Shown here: in pieces, positions 8,206 through 17,538 of the stretch
Position numbering within the stretch: position 1 is the stretch's first letter
Layout: each line of letters opens with the position of its first letter
Assembly: GCA_023014485.1 (NCBI GenBank)
Contig: JAJOZX010002575.1
Coordinates: forward strand, 166,501-230,500
DNA from: Bathynomus jamesi
Taxonomy: Eukaryota; Arthropoda; Malacostraca; Isopoda; Cirolanidae
Length of the DNA: 64,000 bases
Direction: 5' to 3'
The notes under the pieces: model-generated
Seen by the model: only the letters and a program-made list of their open reading frames with translations
Told to the model about the DNA's origin: nothing
Databases searched by the model: none
Position numbers and translations under genes: made by a program

Positions 8206-11199
8206 GTAATATAAGGGGGCTTTACGCGAGTTATGACAAAAGTCGAAAATATGGGAGACATCATGATTTGTGTAAGGGGTGCCTCGAGTTTGCGGCTGAT
8301 ATAGTGAGACATTGTAAAGAATGTCACATGGTATGTGAGCAGTGTAAAAGCACCAAATGTGAAAGCCGTGTAGTTGAGAAGAGAGACTGTGATGTGTGTA
8401 GACGCACATTTTTCAATAATAGCTGCTTTGATCTCCATAAATCAATTGGTACGTGCAGGAAAATGAGAATCTGTGAATGTGGTATGTTTCACACAATGGA
8501 TAATTGGGGAAAATTTAAGCACAAGTGCGACGTAATTCACTGTCCTACATGCCAGGAGGAATATAAGGCGGATGGAGTAAAGCATGTGTGTTATATGAAA
8601 GATGCTAAGCCTAAAAATAACCCTTGTATAACTGTGTACTACGATATAGAAACATATACGAACGCTGAAACCAAAGAGGTAATTCCACATTTACTTGTGA
8701 GCCAGACCATCTGTGATGAGTGTATGGGTATCGAATGTGACGAGTGCCCCAAATGCGGTAAACGGACAAACGTTTTTAAAACGAATGTCAGCGATAGTCC
8801 TGTGAAACTATTTGTGTCCTATATTGTCAAGTTAGCCGACAAGTTCAAAAAAATGACTGTGTATATTCTCGCCCATAACGGGGCAAAGTTTGACACGCAG
8901 TTCCTTTATAAGGAGTTGCTTGAACACGAATCCTCTGAGATATTTACAGGTGATCCATTGAAAAGAGGCAACAAATTAATACAGATGCAGATAAGAGGCA
9001 ATGTACAATTTAAAGATACTTTATTATTCACACCTTGTAAATTAGCAAAGCTACCCAAGGTGATGGGAGTAGCAGCTGAAGTTTCCAAAGGATACTTCCC
9101 ATACACTTTCCTCACCAGCGAGACTTTAAACTACGTAGGCCCACCACCCCCCAAACATTATTTTGACTGTATGGATGAAGACTTTGATCGATACTACGAC
9201 AGTTTTAATGAAAGTAACCCTTATAATATAGCTGATGAATGTGAGCGTTATTGCGTGAATGATGTGCGCGTGCTTAGAGTATGTTTCCAGGCCTTTAGAA
9301 GTATGTACATAGCCCGTTTCAAATGCGATCCAGTGCAAGTCGCAACCACCATCGCATCATTATGTTTTACGGTGTTCAAGAATAACTTCATGCCTAAAGA
9401 CACCTTAGCCATTATTCACCGAAACAACCCCCGCAGTTACGGACACAAGGCTATTTACTGGCTCATACACCTGCAGCAACAAACAGGTGTATACATAAAG
9501 CACGCCCGCAACACGGGTGAAGTACCCATTAAGATTAATGGACGTGTTTTTTGGGTTGATGGGTTAAGTGAAAACCGTGTCACTGGTGTGAAGACTGTGT
9601 ATTCCTTTAATGGATGCTGGTGGCATGGATGCCCCCCCTGAGTGCGGTATCGTCGGAGATATCAACGGTAGATCTCCTGCCGACTGTCTTGCAGGGACCC
9701 GCACCCGCGATCAACTTATAGGGTCACAGTTCACTCACAAAGTCTTGTGGGAGCATGAATATGATGCACGGATGGAGACAGACGATGTATACCGTGAGGA
9801 AATAAAAACGATCAAGCGTTCAATGGTGCTGGATCCTCTCAAATGTGGTGATAGCTTGTTTGGAGGACGTACAAATCCTTTCAGACTATACTTCCCACCT
9901 ACGGAGGGCGTGAAGCTCCATTACTACGATTTCTGTTCTTTATACCCATACGTGATGAAGAGCAATCCGTACCCCGTGGGCGCTCCTGAGAAACTGGTGG
10001 GACCTAGCATGCCCTCCATCAATGAATTTTCAAAAAATTTGAATGATCATTACTTTGGGCTCTCTTTCGTAGACGTACTCCCCCCACGCAATTTATGGAT
10101 GCCGATCTTACCTGTCGTTATCGACGACAAGCTCATGTTTCCCCTGTGCGTGAAGTGCGCGGAAGAGGATAACGGCGAATGTAACCATATACCCCACCAG
10201 CGTAAGATCAGAGGCGTATATACAAGTCCTGAGCTGGCCCTAGCCGTACGCCATGGTTATAGAATACTGAAGATACACGAGGTGTGGAGGTTTCAGAAGC
10301 TCCCCAACCTTTTCACACCATATATAAACGCCTTTTTGAAGGATAAGGTTGAAGCATCAGGGTATCCGCGAGGAGTTGATACCGAAGATGAAAAGTCGGC
10401 CTATATTCAACGTTACCGCGACCGCGAAGGTATACAACTTGATCGTGTCCAAATTGTAAAGAATCCTGGCAAGCGCTTTAGTGCAAAGTTGTCTAAACAG
10501 TCTATGGGGAAAATTTGCGCAGAATACCGGCAGAGGGAACATTCATTTGGCACAAAGTTATAGCGATGTCTGGGATTATGCCAATGCCCCCGATAAAGAG
10601 GTCATGGAGATCGTGAATGTAGGTAATACTTACGTAATAAAGTACAACAACACTGAATTTGCCACAGATACCTCAAGGGTTACAAACATACCTGTGGCGA
10701 GCTTCACAACAGCCTACGCCCGTATAAAACTTTGGGTCTATTGCATTCTCTTGGGCGGAGAGTATTGTATGCCGATACAGATAGCGTGATATTCACAGAG
10801 AGGGAGGGTGATTACATGCCCGCTATTGGGGAGTTCCTCGGCGAACTCACTGATGAGATCAAGGATGAGTATGGGGACGACGCATACGCCGACTCTTTTA
10901 TCTCAACAGGACCTAAGACTTATGGGGTACGGGTCAGGGTAGGGGATGAAATGAAATATATCGTGAAGGCAAAGGGTATTACGCTCAACCATGCGAATCG
11001 GGAGGTTGTTAACTTTGAGTCGTTGAAGGATCTAGTATGTTTGGAACCTCACCAACTAATTGTAGGCACCCACAATTTTCGGGCGCAGAAGCTGGGAGGC
11101 GTGAAGGAACTTAGGGGTACGATGGTGTGCCGTAACACCTATAGGAAACGTTACCAGTTACCTGGCACCTATGATACCGTACCCTTTGGATACCAATGA
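8178..11199 (+). pseudogene. Protein-primed family B DNA polymerase of Polinton, three frameshifts
   Basis: The polymerase copies the element's linear DNA from a protein primer. Frame 1 (8178-9641) has a Cys/His-rich region (residues about 32-139), then the 3'-5' exonuclease: D156/E158 in YYDIETY, N234/D239 in AHNGAKFD and Y358-D362 in YCVND. A C7 run near 9634 shifts into frame 2 (to 10563), with palm motif A DFCSLYP at about 9928. A second shift near 10490 gives motif B LNSLWGKF. A third near 10732 gives motif C YADTDS (10768-10785). No in-frame stops occur within the segments, so the damage is almost purely indels. The true N-terminus is uncertain. Confidence 0.9.
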
Positions 11200-11307
11200 T
11201 GCTTCTAACTCACACGTCTTGTATATAATCGTATCTATTTGTAAATATATATATATATATATATACTTGAATATCTCGAATCGTATTTGTAAATATATGA
11301 ATATCTC

Positions 11308-11313
11308 AATAAA
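11308..11313 (+). terminator. Polyadenylation signal after polymerase
   Basis: AATAAA lies 109 bases beyond the polymerase stop, in AT-rich DNA just before the (TG)n tract. Confidence 0.4.
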
Positions 11314-11336
11314 TCAAATAGCGTTTCACTTTCTCC

Positions 11337-11339
<3 letters not shown>

Positions 11340-11384
<45 letters not shown>
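11340..11384. repeat. (TG)n microsatellite
   Basis: About 22 uninterrupted TG units separate the polymerase from the next plus-strand ORF. A (TA)n stretch lies at 11248-11265. Confidence 0.98.
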
Positions 11385-11388
<4 letters not shown>

Positions 11389-11503
11389 TTCTAAGCTCCG
11401 CCCACTGCGTGAGTCATGCTACTATCTGGGAGTCCCTGCGTGGTCAGTCGACCGCAGTAAGCCCGAGAGATCAGACGTGTATTCAGATCAGACGTATATT
11501 GAA

Positions 11504-12094
11504 ATGGCTACCTTTAATATCGCTTGCACAACGTTTATGAAATGGTATTCAGTAAAGTGTGAGGATGTGGTGGATACCGAAAAACTTCCTATTCCCCCCT
11601 CCTATGCCTCTTTTAAAACCACATTGGATTGTGCGAAGTTCCAAGATGTACAAATACTCTACGGATGTTCTGGTGAGACTGTTGAAGGCTTTCGTTGCAC
11701 AGACGATGTGCTGAAGTATACTGCAGGGCTAAACTTTATAAAGTCTCACATACACCGTGAAGTAAAAGAAACAACGCGTGCAGAAGAGAAGCAGCAGGTA
11801 TGGATAATGAGCCTTGTGGATGGGTGGTGTGACAAGCGGTATTACGTCATGCTACACCATGTCGATTACTCATACCCTACGTCTGAAAATGTGAATCTCG
11901 TGATCATGGACAATCTTAGGTGTTTTTATCACTATATTAACGTATATCATGATGAGGTTCATAGTGAGGTTGTGGCTAGTGCCATGCGTGAGTTTTTAAC
12001 AGATTTTAGAGACGAGCATCGTTTGATGGGTAGAAAGGAAAAATATGAGCATATGTTCCTCTCAAATAGTGCGCCGGAGTGTGGAGATGATTAG
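11504..12094 (+). CDS. Unrecognised Polinton-associated ORF, 196 aa
   Basis: Intact ORF starting MATFNIACTTFMKWYSV. The frame is also open upstream through the (TG)n tract, but ATG 11504 is the first sensible start. The composition is ordinary globular protein with several Cys and Trp (VWIMSLVDGWCDKRYY) and an acidic end. No signal peptide, membrane segment or known motif seen. It lies on the same strand as the polymerase, 305 bases after its stop, so it is probably an accessory gene of the element. A 49-codon basic open frame follows at 12102-12248. Function unknown. Confidence 0.6.
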   Translation: MATFNIACTTFMKWYSVKCEDVVDTEKLPIPPSYASFKTTLDCAKFQDVQILYGCSGETVEGFRCTDDVLKYTAGLNFIKSHIHREVKETTRAEEKQQVWIMSLVDGWCDKRYYVMLHHVDYSYPTSENVNLVIMDNLRCFYHYINVYHDEVHSEVVASAMREFLTDFRDEHRLMGRKEKYEHMFLSNSAPECGDD

Positions 12095-12101
12095 CGCCTA
12101 G

Positions 12102-12248
12102 TTCTTATCCAAAGTGCGTAGGCTGGTAGTGACGAAACGGAAAAACAAATATGTGCAACAATTCGAGTCGTACGAACATGCCCATTCACGTATCATCGAG
12201 TCAGCCGCCCGTCGAACCGTTCCTGCCTGTGCCTCACACGGCTCATAG
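12102..12248 (+). other. Open basic reading frame without ATG
   Basis: Begins FLSKVRRLVVTKRKNKYV and ends ACASHGS before TAG. It has no start codon. It may be the frameshifted tail of the preceding ORF or a second exon. Confidence 0.3.
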
Positions 12249-12293
12249 TTATCTCAGAGCTTGAGCCGAGTAGACGTGCGCTCCTCGAATACG

Positions 12294-13007
12294 ATGGAAC
12301 TTCCTTTGAGCAGCATTCTCAACGCCTCGTACGATGTGTCCGTGACGAAATCGTTGCGCGTGTTCAGGCGTAATTCCGGTACCATTAGCTATGTACTGGA
12401 AACGGAATGTAGACCGACAAACAAACGGGTTTATTTAAGTATCGAGGAGATGAATAGAATCTTCGTGATAGTTGATAAGTGGTGTGAAGATCGTTATAAA
12501 ATACCTGCTAACGTAGGTACAAGAAGAGAGCAGATTAGTGACGCGCCCTCATACGCCGTTGTATGTACGTTGTGTATAAATAACGATCGGCCGTGCATTG
12601 ATATAAGGCTGATGTGGAAGAATGCTTCTGATAATAACGCTCTTATTCCTACGCGAAACCGTTTCATCCTCGACAGAATGTTTGAAATCGTCGGATTCCG
12701 TAAACTGAAACCTATATTAGACGCGCGTGTTACGGATATGTTTTATTTTGATACAGTACTTGAATACGCATACACTGCTCTGCTCGATGGGTTTACCGAG
12801 TGTAGGACTGGTGAGAATGGTCTAGTGCTGGATGTTTATTTAAAAAGTTTAGACTCTTTGAAATACCATGAACTTTGGTACAAAGCAATTGATCGGTACA
12901 AGGCTGAGCTCACCTACACCGTTCACCCTGAAGAACTATTTCTTTATATAACGCGCAGTTGCCGTAACGATTTAGAAGATTATTTCAATTGCCGTTATGT
13001 TGAGTGA
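12294..13007 (+). CDS. Unrecognised Polinton-associated ORF, 237 aa
   Basis: Intact ORF from ATG 12294 (MELPLSSILNASYDVSV). The frame is open upstream to about 12261 but without an earlier ATG. Features are CTLCINNDRPCIDIRLMW, NRFILDRMFEIVGFRKLK and a C-terminal RSCRNDLEDYFNCRYVE. No domain recognised. Its end overlaps the next ORF's ATG (12997) in another frame, the same compact packing as in the capsid block. It is probably an element gene rather than a host gene. Function unknown. Confidence 0.6.
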   Translation: MELPLSSILNASYDVSVTKSLRVFRRNSGTISYVLETECRPTNKRVYLSIEEMNRIFVIVDKWCEDRYKIPANVGTRREQISDAPSYAVVCTLCINNDRPCIDIRLMWKNASDNNALIPTRNRFILDRMFEIVGFRKLKPILDARVTDMFYFDTVLEYAYTALLDGFTECRTGENGLVLDVYLKSLDSLKYHELWYKAIDRYKAELTYTVHPEELFLYITRSCRNDLEDYFNCRYVE

Positions 13008-13342
13008 AGAGTTCACGATTGAAAAGCTCGAGTCGGTAGAAATAAACCCTCGATTGGAAAAGCGCTTATAAACTTGTGTTTAATAATGTAGCTAACGATG
13101 AACTCTTTGTGCGTGCTTTTGATTGTATTCTAGACGTGTTTAAAGATGACTTACCAACCGGTTGTAAAGTGGGAACAAAAATAGTACTGAACGATATGAA
13201 AGCCATTCATATCGAATACAGGTTTCCCTATACTTTAAGCGGTGAAATATTATTAAGCCGCATAGACTGCGTAATGCAGAGCAATAATGATGTAATTGTA
13301 AACTCGATTAAGACCGATTTTAGTATTTTGAAAAAAAAGTGA
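12997..13342 (+). pseudogene. Unrecognised small ORF with one frameshift
   Basis: ATG 12997 gives MLSEEFTIEKLESVEINPR, then a stop at 13069. In the next frame, from about 13058, the sequence continues FNNVANDELFVRAFDC to TGA 13342. The shift falls at an AAAA run (13058-13061). The full product would be about 115 residues. No family recognised; last gene-like sequence of the element. Confidence 0.45.
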
Positions 13343-13388
13343 ATTGTATATATATATTTTGATTATGTACATATTTCTATTGATTTGT

Positions 13389-13435
<47 letters not shown>

Positions 13436-13637
13436 TTGATATTTCTCCTGTACTGTTATGTACATATTGAAGTGTATATGAAATGTATATTTTATTTATA
13501 TATCACCATATTTGTGTGTGTGTATATTTCTGTTATGTACATATTGATGAAATGTATATTTTATTTTATATATAATTATGTGTATATATTTGTTATACGC
13601 ATATTCCTCAAATGTATATGAAATGTATATTTTATTT

Positions 13638-13679
<42 letters not shown>

Positions 13680-13745
13680 ATAATTGTGTGTATATATTTC
13701 TGTTATACGCATATTCCTCAAATGTATATTTATTTTCTATATATT
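13343..13745. repeat. AT-rich minisatellite with (TA)n blocks
   Basis: About four units of roughly 100 bases share GTTATACGCATATTCCTC or GTTATGTACATATTG, AAATGTATATTTTATTT and a (TA)n block (13394-13430, 13640-13678). ORFs read through it (YIYIYI) are not genes. Confidence 0.85.
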
Positions 13746-13841
13746 TATAATAAAAAGAATGATGCAATGTTGTTTATTGTTATGCCTTCTACTACCGGTA
13801 TTCTGTATACAACAGGTATCTGGCAATATTTAAGCCTTCTA

Positions 13842-14370
13842 AGCCAACTGGCTGATTAGGAGTCTATAATAATAATGTATGCAATAACAAAAAAAAGAGG
13901 TATCTGACAACCAGCCAACTGGCTGATTAGGAGTCTATAATAGTGTATACAATGGAATACATGGCGCTATCTGGCAACTCAGCCAACTGGCTGATTAGGC
14001 GTATATAATAATAATAATGTATACAATGGTATCTGACAACCAGCCAACTGGCTGATTAGGATAATAGTGTATACAATGGTATCTGGCAACTCAGCCAACT
14101 GGCTGATTAGGAGCCTATAAAACAACGCCAACTCGGCTGATTAGGAGTCTATAATAGTGTATACAATGGAATACATGGCGCTATCTGGCAACTCAGCCAA
14201 CTGGCTGATTAGGCGTATATAATAATGTATGCAATAATAAAAAGAGGTATCTGACAACCAGCCAACTGGCTGATTAGGATAATAATGTATACAATGGAAT
14301 ACATGGCGGTATCTGGCAACTCAGCCAACTGGCTGATTAGGAGCCTATAAAACAACGCCAGACCGGCTGG
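13842..14370. repeat. Array of about ten 14-bp dyads (CAGCCAACTGGCTG)
   Basis: CAGCCAACTGGCTG has 6-base arms CAGCCA/TGGCTG around AC. Copies start at 13842 (one change), 13912, 13980, 14041, 14092, 14126 (variant), 14194, 14259, 14322 and 14357 (diverged). Spacing is mostly 51-70 bases, with two short steps of about 35. Each is followed by ATTAGG and CTATAATA or CTATAAAAC, then GTATACAATGG and TATCTGRCAAC. Array and promoter are consistent with an enhancer or with an element end. No protein is known to bind. Confidence 0.85.
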
Positions 14371-14380
14371 AAGTCTCAGT
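14346..14380 (+). promoter_or_regulatory. TATA plus TCAGT initiator core promoter
   Basis: TATAAAA at 14346-14352 and TCAGT at 14376-14380 place the initiator A (14378) 32 bases after the first T, the usual arthropod spacing. The dyad array lies directly upstream. CTATAAAAC also occurs at 14115-14123. No clear ORF follows; the transcript would enter a pyrimidine-rich stretch. Confidence 0.5.
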
Positions 14381-14459
14381 GTGCACTTGGCTCCTGCCAG
14401 GTGAACACCTCTCCTCCTTTCTCTCCTCCTCCTTCTTTCTCTTGGGGGATAACGCCGCC

Positions 14460-14550
14460 TCCAAGTTTTCACCCCACCCCCCTTTCCCCCACCCCCCTTT
14501 GCAACAACCCCACCCCCCTTTGCAACAACCCCCACCCCCCTTTGCAACAT
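14460..14550. repeat. C-rich tandem repeat, G-quadruplex-prone on minus strand
   Basis: Three and a half copies of a roughly 22-base unit, CACCCCCCTTTGCAACAACC. The minus strand has runs of four to six G. ORFs across it (GGGG-derived Gly/Lys, or Pro) are low-complexity artefacts. Confidence 0.8.
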
Positions 14551-14913
14551 TACATAATAACCTGCAACATTCCTGCACTCTCCCCTTTTGCGGCTATACT
14601 ACTCTGGTATAAGGACATACTGTACACTGCACGAATGCATTAGGTCTACGGACGAATTAGTTTCATTGATCATTTCACTTTTTGGGTAACATTTCACATT
14701 TAGGATTAATAATCATAATTAGGATAGGAAACACTTCAATATTAATTTATAATACTTAAGTCTCAGGTGACTAATGAATCAAAAATAAAATAATTTCCAC
14801 AAAACAAGTTTCATTTTTGTTCTAAATTAAGAAAGGGAAGTGTACGACGATTTTGAAAGACTCACGAGCCGTCCTAATTTATAAATTTTCACTCTACAGG
14901 GTGGTACAGGGTG

Positions 14914-15010
14914 TTCCATTTAAATGGAACCATAGGGAGTAATTAATAATGTCTTTTTTTCCAGATTTGTGAGGGTAAATGTAATAAAGGTAATAATAAG
15001 GTAATAAAGG
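14914..15010 (+). repeat. Dispersed repeat end with 18-bp palindrome (copy 1)
   Basis: ACAGGGTGTTCCATTTAAAT opens a segment containing the perfect palindrome GTTCCATTTAAATGGAAC, then AGGGAGTAATTAATAATG and a GGTAATAAA-type tail. The same sequence in reverse lies at 16570-16677. A short hairpin repeating CCATTTAAATGGAAC follows at 15044-15119. Confidence 0.65.
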
Positions 15011-15127
15011 TAAGGTAAGGTAATAAAGGTAAACAAAGCTATCAATATCCTTTCCAATCTTTATTACTCCCATTTAAATGGAACCATTGGGTGTAATAAA
15101 GATTGGAAAGGATATTGGTACCATCAA

Positions 15128-15330
15128 CTTGAGATACTTGGGACAGTGGGGGTAACTTGGGACATATATTATATAGTGACCTTCTTGGTATTTATAGTTA
15201 GATAATTTATACTGTATGTAAAACAATAAAAAATCCCCCCAAATTCAGCCCTTTTTAATTTAAAAATGCTATTGAAGCCTCAAAAACTAAATGTCCCAAG
15301 ATACCCCCACTCTCCCAAATATATGGAAAC
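15128..15330. mobile_element. Short MITE-like element with imperfect inverted ends
   Basis: Left end ACTTGGGACAGTGGGGGTAA and right end, read inversely, TTGGGAGAGTGGGGGTATCT, each followed by CTTGGGACAT. About 200 bp, no coding capacity. Confidence 0.5.
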
Positions 15331-15359
15331 TGTTACCCAGTGAGCTATATATATAACCT

Positions 15360-15675
15360 TCGTTAATTTGGTTTTGCTTCCGCAGAAATTGTTCTTGCTG
15401 ACGAAGGTGAAGCTTGTCATTCCACCTTAGACCTACAGTTTAACCCCACCACGGGAGGTCAGAAATTACAAAGTCCTTGCCCGAACTCGATCTCACGAGC
15501 TCCCGATCAGCAGTCCAGCGTCTTAACCATTGGGCTACCCAGGGTACCCATTTATCTACCAGCCAAATTTTATTGTGTAAAAGGATGAACAGCTGGATTT
15601 TGCTGCGAGTCACCTGCTGTCACCGGGATCGATGGATTCGTAGTCAGCGATGCTAACCACTACATCACCGAGGTG
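15360..15675 (-). mobile_element. Composite tRNA-derived SINE
   Basis: On the minus strand two tRNA-like modules lie in tandem: one with GGTGATGTAGTGGTTAGC (A box), the other with TAGCCCAATGGTTAAGACGC. Downstream is a shared body with GAAGGTGAAGCTTGTCATTC (plus strand). The same composite recurs at 19.64 and 20.92 kb. Confidence 0.65.
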
Positions 15676-15902
15676 TATGATATATATATATATATATATA
15701 TTATAATATATATATTTAATATTTTGAACATTTGAGCCAGTAAACTAGTTGCTGCAATATATTGTTTCTCCAGATAATGAACATTGCCTTTCATTGTATT
15801 ATTTAATAAATTATTTTGATGTATAAAGGCTGTATAAATTTTTTTGAGACACCATATATATATAATATATACACACACACATATATAATATATATATATA
15901 TA

Positions 15903-16158
15903 TGTATAGAAACGACGTAAATATTGAGGAGCGTTCTGCACACGAGGAAGAGAAATAACGAACAAATGAAAAATGAAGTCCCCGTCCGGGAATCGAACCC
16001 AGGATCTTCCGATTGCCGGTCAGATATGCTAACCACTACACCACAGGGCACACAATAGTCAGAAGTCGTGATTCTCATACATAGGGCAGAAACCAATGCC
16101 CTAACCTCGCAAATCGTGAATATGAACATTCAACTGCAATGACCACGCAGTATATTAA
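15903..16158 (-). mobile_element. tRNA-headed SINE unit
   Basis: TGTATAGAAACGACGTAAAT begins at 15903 and again at 16159, framing a 256-bp unit. On the minus strand at about 15982-16048 it has an A box (TGGTGTAGTGGTTAGC) and a B box (GGGTTCGATTCCC), with five-pair anticodon and T stems and anticodon GGC (Ala-like). Position 33 is C rather than U and the acceptor stem is poor, so this is a SINE head, not a working tRNA. Confidence 0.6.
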
Positions 16159-16248
16159 TGTATAGAAACGACGTAAATATTGAGGAGCGCTCCTCAATAT
16201 TTACGTCGTTTCTATACATTAATATACTGCGTGGGTCATTGCAGTTGA

Positions 16249-16251
<3 letters not shown>
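16127..16251. repeat. Zero-spacer palindrome
   Basis: Two arms of about 62 bases meet at 16188/16189 (GAGGAGC|GCTCCTC) and match apart from one inserted G. The right arm is an inverted copy of the SINE end, running into (TA)n at 16252-16304. Confidence 0.9.
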
Positions 16252-16306
<55 letters not shown>

Positions 16307-16317
16307 TTAGAATAGCT

Positions 16318-16572
16318 TTGAACGACAGTTCAGGATCAACCTGCTGCGCCCCCACTGCAGCATCCCTCCTCATTTGTAGGATTTGGTGAAGGATTCAAAA
16401 AGACATTAATTAATAAATTACTCGAGTGGGTGGAAATTTGGCAAATAATTTCAATATAGATAAATGTAAAATGTTGCATATCGGTAGAAGTAATGTTAAA
16501 GGAAAGTATTTTATGCGCGACAAGACACTAACTAGTGCTACGGAAGAGAAAGATTTAGGTAGTATTGTACTT
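16318..16572. pseudogene. LINE fragments
   Basis: 16318-16390 resembles the 3' region of the minus-strand LINE at 60.9 kb (CTGCAGCATCCC, GGATTTGGTGAAGGA). 16420-16572 on the plus strand encodes FNIDKCKMLHIG...EEKDLGSIV, the C-terminal end of a CR1/Jockey-type reverse transcriptase. It is cut off by the repeat at 16570. Confidence 0.6.
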
Positions 16573-16677
16573 TCATTACCTTATTACCTTTATTACCTTT
16601 ATTACGTTTACCCTCAGAAATCTGGAAAAAAACATTATTAATTCTCCCTATGGTTCCATTTAAATGGAACACCCTGT
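16570..16677 (-). repeat. Dispersed repeat end with 18-bp palindrome (copy 2)
   Basis: Reverse complement of 14914-15010: TTACCTTTATTACC tail, TCTGGAAAAAAACATTATTA, then GTTCCATTTAAATGGAAC and ACCCTGTA. It interrupts the LINE fragment to its left. Confidence 0.65.
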
Positions 16678-17538
16678 AGAACGAGAACAAATGAAAAAAG
16701 TAAAACAACAGAGTGCCTTCGTGGTACACGCGTGCGCCTTCCTCCTTTGAACACGATGCGATTCTCTCTCTCTCTTCTCTCTCGTCTCTCTCTCTCTCTC
16801 TCAAACGTCAGCGTTTTGTTGCTGCTACCGAGACAGCTCTTCCCAATTATCGTCTTGCTTTTATGGATGCCTTCTCTGTTCATTTTTCTTTAGCAACCTG
16901 CGGCTGAAAAGAATTTAAATACTGTTATCATAACAATTATAATTAAATATACCTATGGTTAATGGTTAAGTTACTTAAAAGGGATGATCATTTTGACACT
17001 TTTTATTTATAATTAAAATTATTATATTCATTGCCAATAATTTCGCGCATGATCTATGTCGCGTGTTAGTGGTATTTTGGTGTGAAGGTGCACCATTGGT
17101 TAACTCAATGACGTACTTTGAAAAGACATGACGTCACTCAAAATGAAAGAACGTGGCCAGCCGCAACTCAATCGCATGACACAAGATGGCGTCATGCATA
17201 CGCATAACAATAACAAATATTGCTTATTGAACTACAGCGCATTCACGCAACGCCCCTTGAACAGAGGTGAGGCCCCATAATCCTGCGCGAGGTGCGTGGG
17301 AGAAGATGGAAGCTGGGATGTCACGCCTCCAAATGCCTAAAATGCTCTCTACGTTTTCTAAATTTTGACCAAAGTTTATTTTGTTATATTTTATTTAATT
17401 TTTAGTTTTTGAAACCCAATATATTTGGATTGATTTACGTCGATTTTTTATTGCCTGTTTTGATTCTGACAGTGCAAAGTGCAAATTTTATGTATATATA
17501 TAATATAATATATATTATATATATATATATATATATAT
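16678..17538. other. Non-coding stretch
   Basis: A (TC)n tract lies at 16762-16801 and (TA)n at 17495-17538. The rest is AT-rich DNA without a convincing ORF or repeat end. Confidence 0.6.

Noticed and set aside
13385..13860. Small proteins with YIYIYI or similar tracts (also near 15.7, 33.2, 43.3, 45.2, 50.3 and 59.3 kb)
   Set aside because: They are translations of (TA)n microsatellites.
13840..14370. CRISPR array
   Set aside because: Repeats are short dyads within longer degenerate tandem units; spacers are themselves repeated, and this is eukaryotic DNA.
1..14400. Nimavirus (white-spot-like) or adenovirus insertion
   Set aside because: The gene set (chromodomain integrase, protein-primed polB, packaging ATPase, adenain, hexon- and penton-like proteins in this order) is Polinton/adintovirus; no nimavirus marker was seen.
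1..14400. Terminal inverted repeats of the Polinton
   Set aside because: The left end lies outside the window and I found no inverted match of the first kilobase near 13-14.4 kb, so element limits cannot be set.
14209..14643. ORFs across the C-rich repeat
   Set aside because: Gly/Lys- or Pro-rich translations of a tandem repeat, present in several frames, with no other support.
15982..16048. Functional tRNA-Ala gene on the minus strand
   Set aside because: Good A and B boxes and stems, but weak acceptor stem, C at position 33 and a SINE context; it is a tRNA-derived head.
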